Source: Streptomyces rapamycinicus NRRL 5491 (GTDB lineage Bacteria > Actinomycetota > Actinomycetes > Streptomycetales > Streptomycetaceae). Taken from it: 64,000 nucleotides of DNA. Position numbers and translations under genes: made by a program. The notes beneath the pieces were generated by a model, which did no database searches, had not been told where the DNA came from, and was given only the letters and a program-made list of their open reading frames with translations. The DNA is taken from NCBI RefSeq assembly GCF_024298965.1, contig NZ_CP085193.1, forward strand, positions 1,612,001 through 1,676,000. Reading direction: 5' to 3'. Positions 37,400-44,978 of the stretch are shown in pieces. The stretch's first letter is position 1; the number at the start of each line of letters is the position of its first letter.

Positions 37400-39118
37400 T
37401 CATCGCTCGTGGCGGTGCAGCCCCCGCCCGCCCTTGCGGCCCAGGTGACCCGCCTCGACCAGCCGCCGAAGATGACGGGCCGGGGTCAGGGCCGGATCCC
37501 GGAAGGTGCCGTGCAGGGTGCGCTGGATGGCGAGCGAGACATCCAGGCCGATCACATCCAGCAGGCGCAGCGGGCCCATCGGATAGCCCTGCCCGGCCGC
37601 CATCACCGTGTCGATGTCATCGGCGGTGGCCCAGCCCTCCTCGAGCATCGTCACCGCGCTGTTCAGATAGGGGAAGAGCAGGGCGTTGACGATGAAACCG
37701 GCCCGGTCCGGGCAGTCCACCGCACGCTTGCCGAGCGCCGCGGCCACCGCGTGCGCCGTGCCGAGCGCTTCCTTGGAGGTCAGCACGGTGTGCACCACCT
37801 CGACCAGCCGCATCACCGGGGCGGGGTTGAAGAAGTGCATCCCGATGACGTCCTCGGGCCGCCGCGTCGCCATCGCGCACTCGATCACGGGCAGGCTGGA
37901 GGTGGAGGTGGCGAGCACCGCGCCCGGTGCGCACACCCGGTCCAGATCGGCGAAGACGGCCCGCTTGACGTCGATGTCCTCCGCCACGGCCTCGATCACC
38001 AGATCGCAGGCGCCGAGCGCCTGGAGTTCACAGCCGGCGGTCAGCCGGCCCATCGCCTCGGTGAGCAGTTCGGGCGCCAGCTTGCCGCGCCGCACCCCGC
38101 GCTCCAGCGAGCGCTCCACGGCGGCCGTGGCCTCCTCCGCCCGCGTCTCGCTCCGGGCCACCAGCACCGTCGGATAGCCGGAGCGCGCGCACACCTCCGC
38201 GATCCCGACGGCCATCGTGCCCGAGCCCACCACCCCGATCCGCCGCACCGCACGGGCCGGTACCGGCTCACCCAGACCGTCCGTCTCCCCGCCCCGCGCC
38301 GCGCCCCCGGCCTCGTACTCGTAGAAGCCGCGGCCCGCCTTCACTCCGAGCAGACCGGCGGACACCATATGGGCCAGGGTGGGCGCGGGCGCGTACCGCG
38401 GATCGCCGGTGCGCTCGTACAGCGCCTCCAGAGAGTCCCGCGCGGTGTCCAGGCCCATGGCGTCCAGCTGGGCCAGCGGCCCCATCGGCAGTCCGCAGCC
38501 CAGGGTCATGGCGGTGTCGATGCTGTCGCGCGAGGCGTAGCGCCGCTCGTACATGGCCACCGCGTTGTTGAGGTACGCCATGGTGAGCGCGCCCCCGACG
38601 AAGCCCGGCCGGTCGGCCACCCGCACCGGGATCCGGCCCAGGTCGCGGACCAGCTCCCGGACGTCGGCCAGGACCGCGTCCGCGGTGAGCGGGGTGCCCA
38701 CCACCTCCACCGCCGGCTGCTCGCGGTCGGGGCCGAGCGGGAAGAGGTGCAGCCCCACCGTGCGGTCGGTCCGCCCGGAGCCGACGGCGATCTCGGTCAC
38801 CGGGAGTCCGGTGGTCGTGGTGGCGAACACCGTCTCCGGCGGGCAGTCGGCGTGGGCGCGGGCGAGCAGCCCGCGCTTGGTCTCCAGCCGTTCCGGGACC
38901 GCCTCGACCACCAGATCGGCCCGGGCGGCGGCCGCCGGGTCGGTGGTGAACTCGACGGCGGAATCCGGCGCGGCCACCCCCGCCCGGCCGCGCCGCAGGG
39001 CCGGTTCGTCCCGCTCCACGGCGATCACCCGCCGGCCGCCGCGGACCAGGGCGTCCACGAGGTGGCGACCGGTGGTGCCGAGCCCGAACACCGCGACGGT
39101 GGGGAAGCGCTGTGCCAT
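37400..39118 (-). CDS. Tandem-fused 3-hydroxyacyl-CoA dehydrogenase
   Basis: A 572-residue protein made of two full 3-hydroxybutyryl-CoA dehydrogenase units (about 5-272 and 290-572), each with a Rossmann GxGxxG (12-17; 298-303) and a C-terminal helical domain. Unit 2 has the catalytic set: GMHFFNP (His428), Glu440 and Asn478. Unit 1 keeps His124 in a divergent GLHLFPLG and has Gly176 at the Asn position, so it may be impaired. Such enzymes reduce acetoacetyl-CoA reversibly; in PKS clusters they supply C4 units leading to ethylmalonyl-CoA. The ATG at 39118 has AAAGGA nine bases upstream. It lies 80 bases after the KAS III-like gene on the same strand. The window shows no crotonyl-CoA carboxylase/reductase. 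Confidence 0.9.
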   Translation of the reverse strand: MAQRFPTVAVFGLGTTGRHLVDALVRGGRRVIAVERDEPALRRGRAGVAAPDSAVEFTTDPAAAARADLVVEAVPERLETKRGLLARAHADCPPETVFATTTTGLPVTEIAVGSGRTDRTVGLHLFPLGPDREQPAVEVVGTPLTADAVLADVRELVRDLGRIPVRVADRPGFVGGALTMAYLNNAVAMYERRYASRDSIDTAMTLGCGLPMGPLAQLDAMGLDTARDSLEALYERTGDPRYAPAPTLAHMVSAGLLGVKAGRGFYEYEAGGAARGGETDGLGEPVPARAVRRIGVVGSGTMAVGIAEVCARSGYPTVLVARSETRAEEATAAVERSLERGVRRGKLAPELLTEAMGRLTAGCELQALGACDLVIEAVAEDIDVKRAVFADLDRVCAPGAVLATSTSSLPVIECAMATRRPEDVIGMHFFNPAPVMRLVEVVHTVLTSKEALGTAHAVAAALGKRAVDCPDRAGFIVNALLFPYLNSAVTMLEEGWATADDIDTVMAAGQGYPMGPLRLLDVIGLDVSLAIQRTLHGTFRDPALTPARHLRRLVEAGHLGRKGGRGLHRHER

Positions 39119-39198
39119 GCCGATGAGTCCTTTCGCTGGCTTGGACCTTGGGTTGGACACGGGCCGCGGTGGCCGTCCTGCCGTGTGACCCGGGTTGG

Positions 39199-39969
39199 TC
39201 ACGGACCGCGGTGGCCGTCCTGCCATGTGAGCAGCGCGGCGCCGAGCGACATCCCGCCGCCGAAACCGGTCAGCAGCAGCGACTCCCCGTCGCCGAAGAC
39301 CCCCTGCCGCCGGGCGTCGTCGAGCGCCAGCGGGATGGAGGCGGCGCTGGTGTTGCCGTGCCCGGCCACCGTCAGATGAGTGCGCGCCCGCGGCAGTCCG
39401 AGATCCGGAAGCGCCTTGGCCAGCAGCACGCCATTGCCCTGATGGGGGATGAAGTGGTCGACGCGCGCGGGGTCCGTGCGGTGTGCGGCCAGCAGGCGCC
39501 CTATCGCGCGCCCCAGCTCGGCCAGGACGTATTCGCTGACCGCGCGGCCCCGCATCCGGAAGAAGTGGCCCCCGTCGGCGAGGGTCTTCTCCGACGCCGG
39601 GGAGCGGCTGCCACCCGCCGTCACCTCGATCAGCTCGTGGAGCGCGCCGCCGCTGGTGAGCAGCGATCCGCTGAGGCCGTAGCCGGGTCGCACGGGTCCG
39701 AGCACCACCGCCCCGGCCCCGTCGCCGAAGAGCACGGCGGTGCGCCGGTCGGTGCGGTCGATGATGCGGGAGTAGACATCGGCGCCGATCACCAGGGCGT
39801 ACGCGGCGGCGGCGCCGGACCCGGCGGACAGCAGCCCGGCCGCCGTCACCAGGGCGAAGACGAAGCCGCCGCAGACCGCGTCGGACACGGTCTCGGCGGG
39901 CAGATACGAGCCGGTGCCGAGGATCCCGATGGGCCGCCCGCCGGATGTCCGGACCGGCTGCTCGGTCAT
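39199..39969 (-). CDS. KAS III (FabH-like) with an internal deletion of about 90 residues
   Basis: A 256-residue thiolase-fold protein, against about 330-345 in the family. The N-terminal ILGTGSYLPAETVS runs directly into AVCGGFVFAL, so the distance from SYLP to the catalytic Cys (Cys33) is about 10 residues instead of about 100 in E. coli FabH. The catalytic triad otherwise remains: Cys33, His176 (HFIPHQGN) and Asn206 (GHGNTSAAS). GGGAG six bases before the ATG at 39969 supports the start, so this is an in-frame internal loss, not a wrong start. The missing part builds much of the first half of the core fold, and condensing activity is doubtful. An intact homologue would make acetoacetyl-CoA-type units for the neighbouring dehydrogenase. 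It could equally be treated as a pseudogene. Confidence 0.8.
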   Translation of the reverse strand: MTEQPVRTSGGRPIGILGTGSYLPAETVSDAVCGGFVFALVTAAGLLSAGSGAAAAYALVIGADVYSRIIDRTDRRTAVLFGDGAGAVVLGPVRPGYGLSGSLLTSGGALHELIEVTAGGSRSPASEKTLADGGHFFRMRGRAVSEYVLAELGRAIGRLLAAHRTDPARVDHFIPHQGNGVLLAKALPDLGLPRARTHLTVAGHGNTSAASIPLALDDARRQGVFGDGESLLLTGFGGGMSLGAALLTWQDGHRGP

Positions 39970-40064
39970 CTGGTTCTCCCGGCCCGCGCGGCCACCGCCG
40001 CCGTCGCCGGTGCCATCGCTGTCGTCGCTGTTCGCGGGGTGCGGCGGTGCTCGAGAAGAAGCAT
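39966..40064 (-). CDS. Possible 32-residue leader ORF coupled to the KAS III gene
   Basis: A short frame beginning MLLLEHRRTP, with GGAGG ten bases upstream of its ATG. Its TGA overlaps the KAS III ATG as ATGA, the arrangement of translationally coupled genes. The product is rich in Ala, Arg and Thr and resembles nothing I know. It may only serve coupling, or be chance in GC-rich DNA. Confidence 0.3.
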   Translation of the reverse strand: MLLLEHRRTPRTATTAMAPATAAVAARAGRTR

Positions 40065-40126
40065 TGGGTGGTTCCCTCCGGGTCCATGCCGGGCTTCGAC
40101 GCTACGGACCGGGCACGGCACGGATA

Positions 40127-40158
40127 ACCCCTAACCCGTCACCCCCCTAGGCCCCCTA
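40127..40158 (-). promoter_or_regulatory. Putative activator operator upstream of the KAS III-dehydrogenase genes
   Basis: Minus-strand TAGGGG half-sites lie at plus-strand 40128-40133, 40144-40149 and 40153-40158. The first two keep the 16-bp period seen upstream of the PKS, and the 10-mer GGTTAGGGGT (40127-40136) is shared exactly with those repeats and in the same orientation to the gene. It sits about 63 bases before the leader ORF. The region is divergent, so it could also affect the plus-strand membrane protein gene. LAL binding is an inference. Confidence 0.5.
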
Positions 40159-40265
40159 CCGAATGAACCCGGTCCGCCGTATGACCCGGCGCATGACGGG
40201 CACCCGTCGGAGGTGGTACCGGATATATGCAGGCCGAAGGCGCACCGGCCCAGGGAGCGGTCCCC

Positions 40266-41711
40266 ATGGAGTGGTTCACCTCATCCGACTACTGGCTGAG
40301 CCGGCTGGTCTTCCAACGGGGGCTGGCCGCCGTCTATCTGATCGCCTTTCTGGTGGCGGCCCGGCAGGGGCGGGCGCTGCTCGGCGAGCGGGGGCTGACG
40401 CCGGTGCCGCGCTTCCTGGACCGGGTGCCGTTCCGCCGCTCGCCCAGCCTGTTCCAGCTGCACTACTCCGACCGGTTCTTCGTCTGCTGTGCCTGGCTGG
40501 GGGCCGTGCTGTCGGCCGCGCTGCTGGTGGGGGCGGCGGACCGGGCGCCGCTGGCGGTCGCGATGGCGGCGTGGCTGGTGCTGTGGCTGCTGTATCTGTC
40601 GATCGTCAACGTGGGGCAGGTGTGGTACGGCTTCGGGTGGGAGTCCCTGCTGCTGGAGTCGGGGTTCCTCGCCGTGTTCCTGGGCAATGAGCACACCGCG
40701 CCGCCCGTGCTCATCCTGTGGCTGACGCGCTGGCTGCTGTTCCGGGTGGAGTTCGGCGCCGGGCTGATCAAGATCCGTGGGGACCGCTGCTGGCGGGACC
40801 TGACCTGTCTGTACTACCACCATGAGACCCAGCCGATGCCGGGGCCGCTGAGCTGGTACTTCCACCATCTGCCGAAACCGCTGCACCGCGTGGAGGTGGC
40901 GGCCAACCATGTGGCGCAGCTGATCGTGCCCGTGGTGCTGTTCACCCCGCAGCCGGTCGCGAGCGTGGCCGCGGGCATCGTCGTGGTCACCCAGCTGTGG
41001 CTGGTGGCCTCGGGGAACTTCTCCTGGCTCAACTGGCTGACGATCCTGCTGGCGCTCCCGGCGGTCGACGGCCGCCGGGCCGCCGAGGCGCTGGGGCTGC
41101 CCGGGCCGCCGGACCTCGCCGCTCCCCCGGTCTGGTACGAGGCGGTGGTGCTGGCCGCCACCGCTCTGGTGCTGGTGCTCAGCTACTGGCCGGCCCGCAA
41201 TCTGCTGTCGGGGCGTCAGCTGATGAACCTCTCGTTCAATCCGGTGCACCTGGTCAACACCTACGGGGCGTTCGGGAGCGTCAACCGCAGCCGGCAGGAG
41301 GTGGTGATCCAGGGCACCGACGAGGCGGTCCTGACCCCGGACACGGTCTGGCAGGACTACGAGTTCCGGGGCAAGCCGGGCGATGTGCGCCGGTTGCCGC
41401 GCCAGTACGCCCCGTACCATCTGCGGCTGGACTGGATGATGTGGTTCGCGGGGCTCTCACCGGGCTACGCCGGGTCCTGGTTCACCCCGCTGATCGGCAA
41501 GCTGCTGGTCAACGACCGGGCGACGGTGAGGCTGCTGCGCGCCAATCCGTTCCCGGGGACGCCGCCCACCCATCTGCGGGCGCGGCTGTATCTCTACCGC
41601 TTCACCACCCGGGCGGAGCGGCGGGCCACCGGGGCCTGGTGGCACCGCACCCTGCTGAGCGAGTTCCTGCCGCCGGTCAGGCTGGAGGATCACGGCTCGT
41701 CACGGGGGTGA
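40266..41711 (+). CDS. Lipase maturation factor family membrane protein
   Basis: A 481-residue multi-span membrane protein of the LMF1-like family common in Streptomyces. It starts MEWFTSSDYW, followed by hydrophobic helices at about 15-35, 75-100, 105-125, 135-155, 220-245, 250-270 and 290-310, then a soluble C-terminal part with the conserved FNPVHLVNTYGAFGSV and YEFRGKPGD segments. In animals the family helps lipases fold; the bacterial role is unknown. The ATG at 40266 has GGGAG eight bases upstream, better placed than the site before the ATG at 40227, which would add 13 residues. It is divergent from the KAS III genes and probably marks the edge of the PKS cluster. Nothing ties it to polyketide production. 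Confidence 0.85.
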   Translation: MEWFTSSDYWLSRLVFQRGLAAVYLIAFLVAARQGRALLGERGLTPVPRFLDRVPFRRSPSLFQLHYSDRFFVCCAWLGAVLSAALLVGAADRAPLAVAMAAWLVLWLLYLSIVNVGQVWYGFGWESLLLESGFLAVFLGNEHTAPPVLILWLTRWLLFRVEFGAGLIKIRGDRCWRDLTCLYYHHETQPMPGPLSWYFHHLPKPLHRVEVAANHVAQLIVPVVLFTPQPVASVAAGIVVVTQLWLVASGNFSWLNWLTILLALPAVDGRRAAEALGLPGPPDLAAPPVWYEAVVLAATALVLVLSYWPARNLLSGRQLMNLSFNPVHLVNTYGAFGSVNRSRQEVVIQGTDEAVLTPDTVWQDYEFRGKPGDVRRLPRQYAPYHLRLDWMMWFAGLSPGYAGSWFTPLIGKLLVNDRATVRLLRANPFPGTPPTHLRARLYLYRFTTRAERRATGAWWHRTLLSEFLPPVRLEDHGSSRG

Positions 41712-41918
41712 CACGGGCCCAGGGTGAGGCTGAGGCGGCTGTCCGCCCGGGCTCGGACGGCTGCCGGGCCGAGGCTCACTCGGCTCAGGCTCACTCGGCT
41801 CAGGCGTGGCGCCCTTCGCGTTCGGGGTCTCGGCGCCGGGCGGGGGGTTGCGCAGCACGGCGTAGCCGACGCCGACGCCCAGCGCGATCGGCCATTCCAG
41901 GACTCCGGCGAGGCCCAT
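41700..41918 (-). CDS. Small hypothetical protein with an N-terminal hydrophobic helix
   Basis: A 72-residue frame beginning MGLAGVLEWPIALGVGVGYAVL, which looks like a membrane anchor, followed by a Pro/Glu/Gly-rich tail. The frame is more protein-like than the overlapping minus frame 41690-41935, although that frame has the better ribosome site (AGGAGG before a GTG). It is divergent from the P-type ATPase remnant and its last 12 bases overlap the convergent gene to its left. Function unknown. Confidence 0.4.
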   Translation of the reverse strand: MGLAGVLEWPIALGVGVGYAVLRNPPPGAETPNAKGATPEPSEPEPSEPRPGSRPSPGGQPPQPHPGPVSPP

Positions 41919-41954
41919 GTGGTCGCTGCGCTCACGCCTTCCTCCTACCGGACG

Positions 41955-42008
41955 CCCTTTTGGTTACTTTATACCGAAATTAGATCAATATAGACCGATT
42001 TTATGACC
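41955..42008. promoter_or_regulatory. AT-rich operator or promoter candidate before the P-type ATPase remnant
   Basis: A 50-base AT-rich island in otherwise GC-rich DNA, with an imperfect direct repeat (TATACCGAAATTA and TATAGACCGATTTTA). It lies between the two divergent frames and ends about 30 bases before the ATPase start. A metal-sensing repressor site would be typical at such a gene, but I cannot name the regulator. Confidence 0.35.
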
Positions 42009-42040
42009 CTGGCACACCAGGGCCGAGGGGAGAGCAGCCC

Positions 42041-42989
42041 GTGCCGCCCATCACGACGCTCACCGGCCTCGTCTCCGCACCGTCCCGCGCGATGAACGGC
42101 CTGCGGCTGCGGCTCGCGGACATCGCCGACGTCCTGCGGGACACCGGCGACCGGCGCACCGGCCGGACGGTGTGGGCGCGGGCGGGCCGGGCTCATGTGG
42201 AGGCACGCGGGCTGACCGGCCACGGCGAGGGCCACGAGCGGCTGGTCAAGGAGCTGGAGGACGCGCTGCGGCGGGTGGCGGGCGTCAACTGGGCCGGGGT
42301 GAACGCGGCGCTGGGCCAGGTCCTGGTCGACTTCGACGAGGACCGACTCGGTCCCAACGATGTGCTGGAGGTGGTCGAGCGCGTCGAGGAGGCCCATGGG
42401 ACGGACGCGGACGCCTTCCCGGCGAGCCGTCCGCAACCGCCGTTCGCCTCCGCTCCGGCGACGCTGGCCGCGACCGCGCTCGCCGCCGACTGCCTGGGCC
42501 TGCTGACGGCCACGTTCCGGCGGGTGGCGATACGGCCCGCCCTCTCCCCCGCGCTGCGGACCCCGGCCGTGATGGCGGAGCTCCAGCCACGGGTGCGCGG
42601 TCTGCTGGAGTCCCGGCTGGGCCGTGCCCACGCCGACGCCCTGATCGGCGTGTCGAACGCCCTGGTGCACGCCCCTGACCAGGGGTGAGGCCCCGCTCGC
42701 CCTGGACGCGCTGCAGCGGGTGCTGCAACTCGCCGAGATCCGCGGCCGGCAGGCCGTATGGCAGCGCCGGGAGCCCGAGTTGGTGGCGGACGGCGCTGGG
42801 CTCCCGGCGTGCTCGCACCCGCCCACCTCCCGGCCCGCGCCGCTGCCTTCCGGGCCGGTGGAGACCTGCGTCTGTACGCCGCTGGGCCCGATGGCCTGGT
42901 CGATCGTCGGTGGCTGCTCGGCCGCCACCGTGGGGGCGGCCGTCGCGCCGCGACTGCTCTTCCCCCGGCGGGTGCCGCTCGCGGTCTGA
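42041..42989 (+). pseudogene. Frameshifted, truncated N-terminal remnant of a CtpI-like P-type ATPase
   Basis: The first frame (42041-42688) begins MPPITTLTGLVSAP and has the heavy-metal-associated-like domain and linker that open the very large actinobacterial cation P-type ATPases (normally about 1,400 residues or more). It ends at a stop just after SNALVHAPDQG. The homology resumes in another frame from about 42685 (ALDALQRVLQLAEIRGRQAV...) and ends at 42989. The membrane, phosphorylation (DKTG) and ATP-binding parts are missing. A frameshift near 42670-42690 plus a large 3' deletion explain this. Family assignment is from memory of the N-terminal region, so moderately sure. Confidence 0.6.
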
Positions 42990-42992
42990 TTC

Positions 42993-43044
42993 CGAGGATT
43001 CCACCCCGGAACAGAACACGAGGATTCCACCTCAGAACGGAACA
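42993..43044. repeat. Two tandem 26-bp repeats
   Basis: Units 42993-43018 and 43019-43044 abut exactly and differ at three positions. Each contains GAGGATTCCACC followed by GAAC and GAACA; unit 1 holds the inverted pair TTCC-N5-GGAA, which is partly lost in unit 2. They lie 145 bases upstream of a small peptide gene and just after the ATPase remnant, so they could be regulatory or a deletion scar. Confidence 0.85.
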
Positions 43045-43188
43045 TCCAGGGCGTTTCCCACCCAGATCTTTCCGTCCGTTAACCCACCGCTCACCCGATG
43101 TGCGCCGCCCGCTTTCCGGCCCCGGTCAGGCTATGGAACTGGAAGCGGAAGCCTCGCTTCCGATCGTGTCCCATCCAGTGAGGTACTC

Positions 43189-43317
43189 ATGGCCGACATT
43201 CTCACGACCGTCCTGGTCAAGCTGGCCCAGCTCGCGCTGGAGGCGTTGGTCGCCCAGCTCGCGAAGACGCTTCTGACCGCCGCCCTCAGGCCGACCGCCG
43301 CCCCGGCCGCGGCCTGA
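43189..43317 (+). CDS. 42-residue hydrophobic helical peptide
   Basis: The ATG at 43189 is preceded by GTGAGG with five bases spacing, a near-ideal ribosome site. The product starts MADILTTVLVKLAQ and continues as one long amphipathic or membrane helix with a regular Leu/Ala pattern and two Lys, ending in a Pro/Ala tail. It is free-standing between the ATPase remnant and the convergent CDF transporter. I do not recognise a family; a membrane-active or small accessory peptide is possible. Confidence 0.55.
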   Translation: MADILTTVLVKLAQLALEALVAQLAKTLLTAALRPTAAPAAA

Positions 43318-43372
43318 CACGGCCGACCCGCGGGTTCCCGGACCCCGCCGACCGTGCCCGGACCGCCCCCGC

Positions 43373-44371
43373 TCAGTGGCCGTACGACGCGGCCCTGTGC
43401 ACCGGGCCGTGGGCGGTCGGACAGTGCTCCCCGTCGACACGTCCCCGCTCGGCGGGCTCGTCCAGATGGTCCACCTGCAGCGTGGTGTGGGTGATCCCGT
43501 ACTCGCCGCTCAGCACCGCCTCCAGGTCCTCCCGGACGGCGTGGCAGTCGCCGCCCGCCGCCACCAGGACATGGGCGGAGAGCGAGACCTCGCCCGAGGT
43601 GATCTGCCAGACATGCAGATCGTGCACCTCGGCCACCTGCCCATGGGCGACCAGCCGGGCGCCCACCTCATCGGGCTCGACGCCGGTGGGGGCGGCCTCC
43701 AGCAGCACCCGCCCGGAGGCCCGCAGCAGTTCCACGCCCGCCTTGATCATGAGGAGCACCACCAGCAGACCGGCGATCGCGTCGGCCCGGGCGAAGCCCG
43801 TCGTCACCACCACCAGCCCCGCGATGGCGGTGGCGATGAAGGCGTAGAGATCGTTGAGCACATGCTGGAAGGCGCCCTCGACATTGAGCGAGGAGCGGTT
43901 CGCCTTCGACATGCACCACGCGGCCGCGAGATTCACGACCACACCGGCCAGCGCGGTGACCAGCACCAGACCACCGGTCACCTCGGGCGGATCGATCAGC
44001 CGCCCCACACCCTCATAGCCGAGATAGGCGCCGAGCAGCAGCAGGGAAAGCCCATTGGCCTGGGCGGAAAGGATTTCCGACCGCTTGAGCCCATAGGTGT
44101 ATCCGCCACGTGCGGGGCGCGCCGAGAGCCGGATCGCGATGAGCGCGAGAACGATCGAGGCGGCGTCGGTGAGCATATGGGCCGCGTCGGACAGCAGCGC
44201 CACGGAGCCGGCGACAATCCCGGCGATGACCTCCACCGCCATGAAGCCGCTGATCAGCGCGAGGGCGAGGGTCAGCCACCGGCGGTCGGCGTTCTCCGCC
44301 ACCCCGTGGGTGTGGCCGCCGTGGCCGTGCCCGCCGTGCCCCTCGTCGGGTCCGTGCGCATGAGCTCCCAC
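43373..44371 (-). CDS. Cation diffusion facilitator family metal exporter
   Basis: A 332-residue CDF transporter (CzcD/ZitB type), predicted to export Zn2+ or related divalent metals in exchange for protons. The N-terminus is His/Gly-rich (about 1-25), six transmembrane helices follow, and the two metal-site HxxxD motifs are present (HMLTD and HVLND). The C-terminal cytoplasmic ferredoxin-like domain (DLHVWQ) is complete. A His/Cys-containing tail (GEHCPTAHGPVH) may bind metal. It is a stand-alone gene near a P-type ATPase remnant, suggesting an old metal-homeostasis locus. Confidence 0.92.
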   Translation of the reverse strand: MGAHAHGPDEGHGGHGHGGHTHGVAENADRRWLTLALALISGFMAVEVIAGIVAGSVALLSDAAHMLTDAASIVLALIAIRLSARPARGGYTYGLKRSEILSAQANGLSLLLLGAYLGYEGVGRLIDPPEVTGGLVLVTALAGVVVNLAAAWCMSKANRSSLNVEGAFQHVLNDLYAFIATAIAGLVVVTTGFARADAIAGLLVVLLMIKAGVELLRASGRVLLEAAPTGVEPDEVGARLVAHGQVAEVHDLHVWQITSGEVSLSAHVLVAAGGDCHAVREDLEAVLSGEYGITHTTLQVDHLDEPAERGRVDGEHCPTAHGPVHRAASYGH

Positions 44372-44676
44372 CGGCTCCTCCTCGGATCGTCTTCGGAACA
44401 GCGCAATTGAAACAGGCCCGAGGGGAATTCACCAAAGGCTGCAATGGACACGGTTATCAATAAACTCTGACCCCCGCGGCGAATGGGCTTTATGAATGCG
44501 GCAACGCTTTTCATTTCACGGTGCGAAAAGGGGAGCGGCCCCGGTCGCCGGGCGGGTCACCGTGGCACCGCCGGATCGGGCCGCCAGGCAGTCGCTGACA
44601 TGTGCGACACCACGCCGATGCGGGTGAGACCGGCGTGTGGAAGGTGACCCGGCGGGGCGGGGCGCGTTGTCCGAAT
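44372..44676. other. Intergenic region upstream of the CDF transporter gene
   Basis: About 300 bases between the divergent CDF gene and a small hypothetical gene. The first 150 bases are relatively AT-rich and should hold the CDF promoter. Beyond that I see no conserved motif or convincing small gene. Confidence 0.5.
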
Positions 44677-44943
44677 ATGACGACGACGATGCGACGCCGT
44701 TCTCTCTCGCAGCCGAGCAGAGCGCTGGACCGGAGCACCGAAGGCGACGGAACGGTACATCAGACCGTTCACACGTCCACGTCCGTACCGATCTACGCGG
44801 CGCTGGTCGAGCGCTGGGCCTCCGCGGGACGCGCGGTGCCCGGGCGCTACGACCGCGAGTGGACCGAACTGGTCAACTGTCCGCCCTGGCCGGACCGGAT
44901 CCGGGCGGCGACCCGCCCGGCGGCACGCTCGTCCGCCGACTGA
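44677..44943 (+). CDS. Small hypothetical protein, 88 residues
   Basis: The C-terminal part (VPIYAALVERWASAGRAVPG, then RYDREWTELV) resembles a compact motif of small Streptomyces proteins of unknown function. The N-terminal 30 residues are Arg/Ser/Thr-rich and less convincing. The ATG at 44677 is one option; an in-frame start at 44602 would add 25 residues, and neither has a strong ribosome site. It converges with cobN, 35 bases away. Confidence 0.4.
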   Translation: MTTTMRRRSLSQPSRALDRSTEGDGTVHQTVHTSTSVPIYAALVERWASAGRAVPGRYDREWTELVNCPPWPDRIRAATRPAARSSAD

Positions 44944-44978
44944 GCCACCGCCGGACGCACCGGGAAGCGCGGACGCGC

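Noticed and set aside
39119..40087. The 895-codon frame that extends the dehydrogenase gene upstream through the KAS III region
   Set aside because: The upstream part is a shadow of the KAS III frame, and the dehydrogenase has its own ATG with AAAGGA at 39118.
41690..41935. An 81-codon minus frame with an excellent AGGAGG before its GTG
   Set aside because: The product looks like an out-of-frame reading (Arg/Ser/Pro/Trp), while the overlapping 72-codon frame reads as a membrane-anchored protein. Kept only as a doubt about the start.
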